A stretch of 13,932 nt of DNA from an uncultured Campylobacter sp. (GTDB taxonomy: Bacteria > Campylobacterota > Campylobacteria > Campylobacterales > Campylobacteraceae): positions 1 to 13,932 of the forward strand of contig NZ_CALIBH010000214.1 in the NCBI RefSeq assembly GCF_938045775.1, given 5' to 3'. Made by a program: the position numbers and the translations under genes. The first letter of the stretch is position 1; each line of letters opens with the position of its first letter. This document shows, piece by piece, positions 7,753 through 13,932 of the stretch. The notes beneath the pieces are model-generated. The model was not told where the DNA came from. It was given only the letters and a program-made list of their open reading frames with translations, and did no database searches.

Positions 7753-8374
7753 CGGGCTTGATTTAAAGAGTCGCTCGCCGCTTCGTCGTCGTTTTGGGTT
7801 TGCGGCGTTTTGGGTTTGCAAAAGCCTTATGAGCTTTAAATTTAATGTTTTGCCGTTTTGTAAATTCTATAAATTTAGCGGATTTTTCGAGCGAGAGTTG
7901 GCAGAATTTAACGCTTTAAAATTTTATCGCTTTGCTTGCGCAGGTTGCATGCACTGAAATTTTATAAACGCGCAGGCAGGCTTGAAAAACGGCGATATTT
8001 GTGCGTTTATGCGCGATAAAATTTTTGCCGAGGAATTTTAGTTTGTGATCAAGAGCGGGATTTCGTCAAATTTTGCGAGAGAAATTTATCGCTTTTGCGA
8101 CAAAGTAAGCGTTGCAGCATTGCGGAATTTTACCTTGATTTGAAGCTTTTGCTATGTTAAGTAAAATTTTAAATGCGCTTATAAAACGCTTTTGATTACG
8201 CCGCGCGCGGTATTTTGCACCGGAGAGATTTTACTGCGCGACAAGTTGCTTAAAAATGTGTTCGCAAAATTGCAAACGCAGTAAAATAGTAGAGCTTGCT
8301 ATGCGATTAAGGCGCTCAATAATCGCCGTAAAAGAAAGCACGCGAATTATGAATAATTGCTGCAATGCGCGCAT
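7753..8374. other. Spacer between the ankyrin gene and nhaC
   Basis: No supported gene. A frame at 7706-7957 overlaps the ankyrin gene end but has no ribosome site and an Arg/Phe-rich, unprotein-like composition. A short palindrome AATTAT-GA-ATAATT sits at 8345-8358, about 80 bp before nhaC, and could be an operator. TAAAAT at 8282-8287 is a weak -10 candidate. Nothing else stands out. Confidence 0.5.
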
Positions 8375-8418
8375 AATTTTAAAATTTAGCCCCCGATCGG
8401 AGGTTAAATTTTAAAATT
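8375..8418. promoter_or_regulatory. Large 44-bp inverted repeat just upstream of nhaC
   Basis: Bases pair symmetrically around 8396/8397. There are three GC pairs at the centre (CCG/CGG), one mismatch (C8392/A8401), two GC pairs, a G-T wobble, then 14 A/T pairs. The outer arms are the palindromic word AATTTTAAAATT. It ends 22 bp before the nhaC ATG, so as RNA it could act as an attenuator or leader hairpin, or as DNA it could bind a regulator. No T-run follows that would make it a classic terminator. Confidence 0.5.
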
Positions 8419-8440
8419 TTATCAATCATCAAGGATTAAA

Positions 8441-10141
8441 ATGTTAAAAAATTTGCTTATCTTTACGGCGATTTTTTTGCCCGCGCTGGCGCTTGCGGAC
8501 GTGGAGCCCGCTGTGCGAAACAGCGAGCTTTACGGCGTGCTGACGCTTATCCCGCCGGTTGCGGCGATCGTGCTTGCTTTCATCACTAAAGACGTGATTT
8601 TGTCGCTATTTTTAGGCGTGCTAAGCGGGACTTTTCTCGTCGGTATGGTAGATCACAGCATTGCGGCTTCGGCGCTTTTCGCTTTTACCGATCTATGCTC
8701 GCGCATGGTAAAATCGATGGCTGATACGTGGAATGCGGGCATTTTGCTTCAGGTTATGTGTATCGGCGGGCTCATCGCTCTGGTTACCAAAAGCGGCGGC
8801 ACGAAGGCGCTTGCGCTCTGGCTTAGCAAACACGCAGACACTCCCGTTTTAGGTCAAATTTATACTTGGCTGATGGGTATCGTGATATTTTTTGATGATT
8901 ACGCAAACGCGCTGATCGTGGGCCCCATCATGCGACCGCTTATGGATAAATTTAAAATTTCGCGCGCGAAATTTGCCTTCATCATCGACGCGACCGCAGC
9001 GCCGATCACCGGCATCGCGGTGATCTCTACGTGGGTTGGAGTTGAAATTTCGGCGATCAAGGAGGCCTACTCACAGATCGGCGTAGAAAACATAAACGCC
9101 TTCACCGTCTTCGTTGAGACGATCCCGTATAGATTTTATAATATTTTTATGATCTTTTTCGTAGTTGCCACCGCCGTGATGAGCAGGGAGTTTGGCTCGA
9201 TGTATCGCGCAGAGATCGCATCTCGCGGCGGTAAGAGCGGAGCCGCGGATTTTAAGATCAAAAATTTAGAGGATCAAATTTTCGTACCCAAAGAGGGCGT
9301 CGCGCTTCGCAAGCTAAACGCGATAATCCCGCTAGGAGCGATGATCGTCCTCTCGGTCATCGGGTTTTATTTTAACGGCTACAGCTCGCTGGAGGGCGAG
9401 GCTTTGGAGGCGGTCAAGGCAGCCCCTCTTAGCTTTACATCGATCCGCACCGCATTTAGCGCGGCGGATGCCTCGGTAGTGCTGTTTCAATCCGCGCTGT
9501 TTTCATCGATCATCGCCGTCGTTTTAGGCATCGCGCAAAAAATTTACGGCGTCAAAGAGGCGATCGAGGTCTGGGTTGGCGGCTGGAAAAGCATGCTAAA
9601 CACCGTCATAATCCTGCTTTTTGCGTGGTCGCTTAGCTCGGTTATCAAGGAGCTTGGCACTTCGCGTTACTTGGTCGAGCTTCTAAGCGACACTACGCCG
9701 CGCTTTGCTCTTGCGATCGTGATCTTCGTGCTTAGCTCATTTATCTCATTTTCAACGGGCACAAGCTTCGGTACTATGGGCATCGTCACCCCTCTGGCCG
9801 TGCCGTTAGCGCACGCCGTGGGGCAAAAATATGGACTTAGCGGCGAGGAATTTCATGTTTTCATGTGCGTAAATATCAGCGCGGTGCTTACGGGGGCGAT
9901 CTTCGGCGATCACTGCTCGCCGATTTCGGATACGACGATCCTCTCTTCGATGGGCGCGGGCTGCGATCACATCGAGCACGTAAGCACGCAGATGACCTAT
10001 GCGCTGGTCGTTTGCGGCATCAGTATCGTTTGCGGCTACCTACCTGCGGGCTTTGGGCTTAGCGTGTGGGGATGTCTGATCTTGGGTATCGCGGCTATCA
10101 TTCTTTTACTGCGCGTAGTGGGTAAAAGAGTGGATGTATGA
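8441..10141 (+). CDS. NhaC-family Na+/H+ antiporter
   Basis: Integral inner-membrane transporter of 566 residues, expected to exchange Na+ for H+ for sodium and pH homeostasis. Some relatives exchange organic acids instead, so the substrate is inferred. Family motifs are clear: FFDDYANALIVGPIMRP (150-166), ATAAPITGIAVISTWVG (184-200), SFSTGTSFGTMGIVTP (436-451) and GAIFGDHCSPISDTT (485-499). About a dozen hydrophobic segments are visible, with a polar loop near 250-290. The first 19 residues (MLKNLLIFTAIFLPALALA) look like a cleavable signal peptide with an Ala-Leu-Ala end, followed by a short acidic stretch. AAGGA precedes the ATG. The stop TGA overlaps the trmA start (ATGA), so the two genes form a coupled operon, a pairing I recall from C. 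jejuni as well. Confidence 0.9.
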   Translation: MLKNLLIFTAIFLPALALADVEPAVRNSELYGVLTLIPPVAAIVLAFITKDVILSLFLGVLSGTFLVGMVDHSIAASALFAFTDLCSRMVKSMADTWNAGILLQVMCIGGLIALVTKSGGTKALALWLSKHADTPVLGQIYTWLMGIVIFFDDYANALIVGPIMRPLMDKFKISRAKFAFIIDATAAPITGIAVISTWVGVEISAIKEAYSQIGVENINAFTVFVETIPYRFYNIFMIFFVVATAVMSREFGSMYRAEIASRGGKSGAADFKIKNLEDQIFVPKEGVALRKLNAIIPLGAMIVLSVIGFYFNGYSSLEGEALEAVKAAPLSFTSIRTAFSAADASVVLFQSALFSSIIAVVLGIAQKIYGVKEAIEVWVGGWKSMLNTVIILLFAWSLSSVIKELGTSRYLVELLSDTTPRFALAIVIFVLSSFISFSTGTSFGTMGIVTPLAVPLAHAVGQKYGLSGEEFHVFMCVNISAVLTGAIFGDHCSPISDTTILSSMGAGCDHIEHVSTQMTYALVVCGISIVCGYLPAGFGLSVWGCLILGIAAIILLLRVVGKRVDV

Positions 10142-11772
10142 ATTGCGAAAGCTTCGGTAGCTGCGGCAGCTGTACGCTCGGCGAGCCCTATGAGGATCAA
10201 ATTTCATACAAAAAGCAGCTGATCGGCAATAAGTTCAAAGAATTTTTTGACGGCGAGTTTGAGTTTTTTGCCTCGCAGCCGCAAAATTACCGCATCAGGG
10301 CGGAATTTGGCATCTGGCACGATATTTGGCATAGCGCATTTGATCTTGCCTACACGATGAGCGGCGCACGTAGCAAGAAAATTTTAATTAACGAATGCCC
10401 CAAAGTGGCGCTTCCTATCGCAAATTTAATGCCGCGGCTGCTAGAGGCGCTTAGACGGAGCGAAGCTTTAAAAGAGAAGCTCTTCGGCGTCGAGTTTATC
10501 TCGTGCGCCAGCGGGATTTTGACGACGCTGCTTTATCACAAGCGCCTGGGCAAGCGCGAGCAGGAGGCGATTTGCGAACTAGCGGACAAGCTTGGTATCA
10601 CGATCATGGCTCGCGCGCGCGGACAGAAGCTGCTAAGCGGCGAGCTAAGCCTCACGGACGAGCTTTGCGTGGACGGGCGAGTTTATAAATTTCGCTTCGG
10701 CGAAAACGCCTTCATCCAGCCCAACCGCGGCGTGAACGAAAAGATGATCGCCTGGGCGAGAAGCTGCGTGGACTTCGGCAAAGAGGGCACGAGCGAGGTG
10801 TGCGCCGCGCAGAATTTCGCCGCAAAGAATTTTACTGAAAAAAAATTTGCCTCGCAAAATTCCGCTGCGCAAAATTACGGCTGCGAGCAGTCCGCCACGC
10901 AGAATTCTACGGATCGAAATTTCGTTTCCGAAAATTCCGCCGAATTTGACGCCGCTTGCCGAAATTCCGTTAAAGCAAATTTCGCTTCTGCAAAATTTAA
11001 CGGCGAAAATTCCGTGAAATTTAACTGTGCGTCCAAAGGCAAGAGCTCTACGGATAAAAATTCCACTCGCAAGGATTTGGACGCGCAAAATTCCGCCTCT
11101 CAAAATTTCATCGAACAGAATTTGACCGCGCAAAATTTAGATTGCGAAAAGCATTGCGTGCAAGATTCAGCCTGCGAAAAACTCATCGCGCAAAATTCTA
11201 GCTGCGAGCAGTCCGCCCCGCAAAATTCTAGCTGCGAGCAGTCCGCCCCGCAAAATTCAAGCTGCGAAAAACATGCCGTGCGCCCAGAAAGCTCCGCCGC
11301 GCGCGATCTGCTGGAGCTGTACTGCGGGCACGGCAACTTTACTATCCCGCTTACGGATAAATTTAACCGCGTGCTGGCGAGCGAAATTTCAAAAAGCTCG
11401 ATCGCCAATGCCCGCATAAACTGCGAGCTCAACGGCATTTGCAACGCGCAATTCGTCCGCCTTAGTGCAGATGAGCTGATGAGTGCGTTTGCGCGGCAGC
11501 GCAAGTTTGAGCGGCTAAAAGGGATCGATATTTTCGGCTACGATTTTTCGCACGTCTTGATCGATCCGCCGCGAGCGGGGCTAGAGCCTAGCGTGATTGA
11601 TTTCATAAAAAATTTTCAAAATTTGATCTACATATCCTGTAACCCGCAGACGCTTTTTGAAAATTTACGCTCGCTTTGTGCTACGCACGAGGTGCGCAGG
11701 TTTGCGATCTTCGATCAGTTCGCGCATACGAGCCATATCGAATGCGGCGTACTGCTGCGGCGCAGGAACTAG
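10138..11772 (+). CDS. trmA: tRNA (uracil-5-)-methyltransferase with a large repeat insertion
   Basis: Uses S-adenosylmethionine to make 5-methyluridine at position 54 of the tRNA T-loop. The core is complete. It includes CGSCTLG (9-15), NYRIRAEFGIW (50-60), NAFIQPNRGVNEKMIAW (190-206), the SAM site LLELYCGHGNF (391-401), DPPRAGL (476-482), the catalytic Cys in ISCNP (Cys501, matching E. coli Cys324) and ECGVLL with Glu535 (matching Glu358). E. coli TrmA has 366 residues and joins the W-A segment to DLLELYC by only about ten residues. Here about 172 extra residues (roughly 217-388) lie between them. Removing these leaves about 372 residues, so the excess is one insertion. The insert is a five-residue repeat (see repeat entry) at the junction of the RNA-binding part and the Rossmann fold, probably a surface loop. 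No frameshift or stop is seen, so the gene looks expressed. It starts at the ATGA overlap with nhaC. Confidence 0.93.
   Translation: MNCESFGSCGSCTLGEPYEDQISYKKQLIGNKFKEFFDGEFEFFASQPQNYRIRAEFGIWHDIWHSAFDLAYTMSGARSKKILINECPKVALPIANLMPRLLEALRRSEALKEKLFGVEFISCASGILTTLLYHKRLGKREQEAICELADKLGITIMARARGQKLLSGELSLTDELCVDGRVYKFRFGENAFIQPNRGVNEKMIAWARSCVDFGKEGTSEVCAAQNFAAKNFTEKKFASQNSAAQNYGCEQSATQNSTDRNFVSENSAEFDAACRNSVKANFASAKFNGENSVKFNCASKGKSSTDKNSTRKDLDAQNSASQNFIEQNLTAQNLDCEKHCVQDSACEKLIAQNSSCEQSAPQNSSCEQSAPQNSSCEKHAVRPESSAARDLLELYCGHGNFTIPLTDKFNRVLASEISKSSIANARINCELNGICNAQFVRLSADELMSAFARQRKFERLKGIDIFGYDFSHVLIDPPRAGLEPSVIDFIKNFQNLIYISCNPQTLFENLRSLCATHEVRRFAIFDQFAHTSHIECGVLLRRRN
10804..11274 (+). repeat. 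In-frame 15-nt (pentapeptide) repeat tract inside trmA
   Basis: Residues 223-379 of TrmA divide into about 30 five-residue units: AAQNF, AAKNF, TEKKF, ASQNS, AAQNY, GCEQS, ATQNS, TDRNF, VSENS and so on. The register holds from 223 to 297, slips by two residues at 298-304 (ASKGKSS), then holds from 305 to 379. The consensus is x-x-(Q/K/E)-N-(S/F), in DNA roughly an x-x-CAA-AAT-TC block every 15 nt. Shifted, it reads N-(F/L/S)-x-x-x, loosely like the A-(N/D)-(L/F)-x-x of pentapeptide-repeat beta-helices. However, the small residue expected two before the central Phe/Leu is Gln, Lys or Glu here, so that fold is doubtful. Confidence 0.9.
11140..11289 (+). repeat. Five-unit 30-bp tandem array at the end of the trmA insert
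   Basis: Units at 11140, 11170, 11200, 11230 and 11260 encode DCEKHCVQDS, ACEKLIAQNS, SCEQSAPQNS (twice) and SCEKHAVRPE. In the shifted frame 11191-11220 and 11221-11250 are identical over all 30 bp, a recent duplication. A related unit at 10870-10899 matches 26 of 30 positions, about 320 bp upstream. Unit length is a multiple of three, so gain or loss of units keeps the gene in frame. Confidence 0.9.
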
Positions 11773-11784
11773 GCGCGAGCCTAG
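11769..11784. terminator. Stem-loop overlapping the trmA stop codon
   Basis: CTAGGC (11769-11774), a GCGA tetraloop of the GNRA type, then GCCTAG (11779-11784) make a perfect 6-bp stem. The trmA TAG stop (11770-11772) lies in its 5' arm. There is no T-run after it, so it may protect the 3' end of the nhaC-trmA message or assist Rho rather than act as an intrinsic terminator. Confidence 0.35.
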
Positions 11785-11837
11785 ACCGAAGCTGCGGATT
11801 TAGGCTGCGTGCGGGATAAAATTTCGCCTAAAATATG

Positions 11838-11843
11838 TATAAT
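11838..11843 (+). promoter_or_regulatory. -10 box of the ilvA promoter
   Basis: A perfect TATAAT within AAAATATGTATAATAAC, 30 bp before the ilvA ATG. The upstream stretch is A/T-rich with no clear -35, as usual in Campylobacter. No leader peptide or attenuator is visible in the short leader. Confidence 0.65.
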
Positions 11844-11873
11844 AACAAAATTTAAAATTACGAAAGGAAGTAG

Positions 11874-13085
11874 ATGGTTGATCTAAATAAAATCATCCAA
11901 GCAAAGCGCACGATAAACGATTTCGTCTATAAAACGCCCTTTGCTCTGGCGCCGAAGCTCAGCAAGCTTTACGGTGCGGAAGTGTATCTCAAAAGCGAGA
12001 ACTTGCAGCGCACCGGCGCATATAAGATTCGCGGCGCTTACAATAAAATCGCGCATCTTACGGATGAGGAGCGGGCCCATGGAGTAATAGCTGCAAGCGC
12101 GGGCAACCACGCCCAAGGCGTAGCGATGAGCGCGCAAAAATTCGGCGTGCATGCCGTGATCGTAATGCCTGAGGCCACGCCGCTACTTAAGGTAAGCGGT
12201 ACGAAGGCCCTGGGCGCGGAGATCATTTTGCAGGGCGATAATTTCGACGAGGCGTACGCGTTTGCACTGGAATATGCCAAAGAGCATAATCTGACATTCG
12301 TGCATCCCTTCAACGACGAGTTCGTCCAAGCGGGTCAGGGCACGATCGCGCTTGAGATGATCGAAGAGGTTGCAGATCTTGAATACATCGTCGTTCCGGT
12401 TGGTGGCGGCGGGCTTGCCACGGGGGTTTGCAGCTGCGCCAAGCAGATCAATCCGGACATCAAAATCATCGCCGTAGCCGCCAAGGGCGCGCCCGCGATG
12501 CACGATAGCTTCGTCGCGAAAAAGCCGCTAAATTCCAAATCGGTCCGCACCATCGCCGACGGCATCGCCGTGCGAGACACTAGCGAGATCACGCTTAGCA
12601 CGATCATCGAGTGCGTCGATGAGTTCGTGCAGGTCGATGACGAGGAGATTGCAAGCGCGATACTCTATCTACTAGAGCAGCAAAAAATCATCGTCGAGGG
12701 CGCGGGCGCGGCGGGAGTAGCAGCGCTGATGAACGCGAAATTCCAATTCCCCGCGGGCGCAAAGATCGGTATCATCCTAAGCGGCGGCAACATCGACGTG
12801 CAGATGCTAAACATCATCATCGAAAAGGGCCTCATAAAATCGCACCGCAAGATGACGATCAACGTTACGCTCGTCGATAAACCGGGCGCGCTCACGGGGC
12901 TTACCGAAATCTTGCGCCGCGCCAATGCAAACATCGTCAAGATCGACTACGACCGCTTCTCGACCAACATCGAGTACGGCGACGCGCAGATTACGATCAC
13001 GCTTGAGACCAAAGGCAAGGCTCATCAAGAGGACATCGCCTGGGCACTCAAAAACGCAGGGTATGATTTTAGGGAGATTTTGTAA
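11874..13085 (+). CDS. ilvA: Threonine ammonia-lyase (threonine dehydratase), PLP-dependent, with ACT domain
   Basis: Converts L-threonine to 2-oxobutanoate and ammonia, the first step to isoleucine, in the cytoplasm. It has 403 residues: a fold-type II PLP domain (1 to about 320) and one C-terminal ACT domain (about 325-403, starting KMTINVTLVDKPGALTGL). PLP residues seen are the Schiff-base lysine in TGAYKIRGA (Lys51), SAGNHAQG (75-82), the phosphate-binding GGGGL (177-181), EGAGAAG (275-281) and SGGN (303-306). Biosynthetic E. coli IlvA is longer, with two ACT-like modules. This one-ACT form is common in epsilonproteobacteria and other bacteria, and the ACT domain suggests feedback by an amino acid, probably isoleucine. 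ATG has AAAGGAAG upstream, and TATAAT lies before that, so it has its own promoter. The related serine/threonine racemase and catabolic forms usually lack the ACT domain. Confidence 0.93.
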   Translation: MVDLNKIIQAKRTINDFVYKTPFALAPKLSKLYGAEVYLKSENLQRTGAYKIRGAYNKIAHLTDEERAHGVIAASAGNHAQGVAMSAQKFGVHAVIVMPEATPLLKVSGTKALGAEIILQGDNFDEAYAFALEYAKEHNLTFVHPFNDEFVQAGQGTIALEMIEEVADLEYIVVPVGGGGLATGVCSCAKQINPDIKIIAVAAKGAPAMHDSFVAKKPLNSKSVRTIADGIAVRDTSEITLSTIIECVDEFVQVDDEEIASAILYLLEQQKIIVEGAGAAGVAALMNAKFQFPAGAKIGIILSGGNIDVQMLNIIIEKGLIKSHRKMTINVTLVDKPGALTGLTEILRRANANIVKIDYDRFSTNIEYGDAQITITLETKGKAHQEDIAWALKNAGYDFREIL

Positions 13086-13617
13086 AATTTCGCCGGAGTT
13101 TGTAAAATTTATTTTCGCTCGTGAATTTGCCTGAAATTGCCAAATTTACTCGTTCGCATCCTGATCGCGGCTTGCAGCGGGTAAATTTTAATTTGCCTCC
13201 ATTTTATATCCGCCGTGCCAAAACACTTTACGGCTCGCGGTTTTAAATTTTACGTAGAATTTAAAATTCCAAATATGCGGCGCAAGCCGTTAAATAAAAA
13301 TGCTCGAGCCGTAAGGCTCGCCCATTGAGCGTGCCAGGGGTTAGGGGAGCGCCTCGCAAAACGAGCGTAGCGACGCAAGGCTTAGCCTGCGGCGTTTCTT
13401 GCGAGCGCAGCGAAGCAGAGTAAGTAGCGCCCCTTCCCCCTTAAGAGAAACTTCGTGGTGGACTAATCCTCCTGCGATGCTAGCGGCGCAGGCTATGCCT
13501 AAGTTTAATTCTAATGAAACAAACAGGCATAAAATTTCGAGAATTGCAATTCAAATCTTATTAAAATTTAACGCGGACGCAGTCTGCAACACCGCTAGCG
13601 TCGCGCGGGTGGGGGTT

Positions 13618-13660
13618 AGTAAGGGGGCGCCCCGCTAACTCTGAGCGCCGCCCCCTTACT
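13618..13660. repeat. GC-rich inverted repeat with 12-bp arms
   Basis: AGTAAGGGGGCG (13618-13629) is the exact reverse complement of CGCCCCCTTACT (13649-13660). CGCT/AGCG (13633-13636 and 13644-13647) can extend pairing inside. An alternative fold joins GTTAG (13615-13619) with CTAAC (13635-13639) around the palindrome GGGGCGCCCC (13624-13633). The two folds exclude each other. Confidence 0.6.
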
Positions 13661-13791
13661 GGTCATGTATGGCACACAACGTAAATATGCATAAATTTTT
13701 GGAATTTAACTGATAAATTTACAACTTAAATTTAAAGCGTCGCTTTACCTTATAAAATTCCGTTTAAATTTTAGCCCGCGATATGTTTCTC

Positions 13792-13843
13792 TTGGGGCGG
13801 GAAGGAGGCTCCAATTGCGAGGTCGCTCCCCTTCCCGCCCCAA
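13792..13843. repeat. GC-rich inverted repeat with 14-bp arms
   Basis: TTGGGGCGGGAAGG (13792-13805) is the exact reverse complement of CCTTCCCGCCCCAA (13830-13843), with 24 bp between them. The right arm overlaps the G-quadruplex motif of the minus strand (13828-13859). Confidence 0.65.
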
Positions 13844-13932
13844 ACCCCACCCATCCCCCTACGACGCTTTATAAGGGGCGAGCTACGCTCGAGCTAAATT
13901 TTAATAGGGGTTGAATTACGGCATGCGAAATT

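Larger units (their letters stand above)
13086..13932. other. 850-bp terminal spacer with GC-rich inverted modules, no gene recognised
   Basis: The first 200 bp is A/T-rich spacer of the kind seen elsewhere. From about 13300 it carries alternating G-rich and C-rich blocks in inverted order, small hairpins such as CGAGCC-GTAA-GGCTCG (13305-13320) and CGAGC-TAC-GCTCG near 13880, and a repeat (A/G)CGAGCG(T/C)AGCGA(A/C)GC at 13361 and 13401. A frame at 13399-13638 is open but lacks a ribosome site and a known motif. A structured RNA, a palindromic repeat element or a decayed gene are all possible. Confidence 0.5.

Noticed and set aside
7706..7957. 83-codon frame overlapping the end of the ankyrin gene
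   Set aside because: No ribosome site, no known motif, composition (Arg, Phe, Lys) typical of translated A/T-rich spacer, and 47 bp overlap with a well-supported gene.
10645..11133. Long antisense frame across the trmA insert with its own five-residue rhythm (ILRGG-like)
   Set aside because: The 15-nt repeat keeps several frames open on both strands; the periodicity is a mirror of the sense repeat and there is no ribosome site or family match.
10804..11274. Classic pentapeptide-repeat (beta-helix) domain
   Set aside because: The N-(F/L) rhythm is similar, but the inward-facing small residue is Gln/Lys/Glu and the central position is often Ser, so the hydrophobic core would be missing; not called as that family.
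11140..11289. CRISPR array
   Set aside because: The 30-bp units are contiguous, without spacers, in frame within trmA; there are no cas genes.
13399..13638. 79-codon frame in the terminal spacer
   Set aside because: No ribosome site, runs straight through the GC-rich inverted repeats, and shows no domain.

Overview
The window looks like chromosome from a relatively GC-rich Campylobacter of the oral type (C. gracilis, C. rectus or C. showae-like). This is inference from protein families, from gene pairs I recall being neighbours in C. jejuni (copZ/copA, yebC/ppi, nhaC/trmA near ilvA and an ankyrin-repeat protein), and from the contrast between GC-rich genes and spacers full of AAATTT/AAATTC-type motifs. 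No phage, integrase, transposase, CRISPR array, tRNA or rRNA was recognised.

Layout. Positions 1-821 hold the C-terminal part of a class II DAHP synthase (shikimate pathway), whose start lies upstream. A spacer of about 1.1 kb follows, with palindromes and three copies of a promoter-like repeat. On the minus strand is a compact operon, yebC-like regulator, cyclophilin and acpS (3589 to 1949), ending at a strong A/T palindrome. Divergently, copZ and copA (3723-6128) form a copper chaperone and exporter unit. After a 390-bp spacer comes a predicted secreted ankyrin-repeat protein (6520-7752). A 690-bp spacer ends in a large hairpin, followed by an NhaC-family antiporter and trmA, which overlap by 4 bp (8441-11772). 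Next is ilvA, a threonine ammonia-lyase with an ACT domain (11874-13085). The last 850 bp has no credible gene but carries G-rich and C-rich inverted modules and a strong G-quadruplex motif on the minus strand.

Most genes are ordinary housekeeping or homeostasis genes. The standout is trmA. Its two catalytic halves are intact but are separated by about 170 extra residues, nearly all a five-residue repeat (15 nt in DNA) of the form x-x-Q/K/E-N-S/F. The insert ends in an array of 30-bp units, two of them identical over 30 bp. The DNA of the repeat is studded with RAATTY sites, the motif that also dominates the spacers. It therefore reads like spacer-type repeat DNA that has expanded in frame inside a conserved tRNA-modification gene. 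That origin is a hypothesis; the repeat itself is directly visible.
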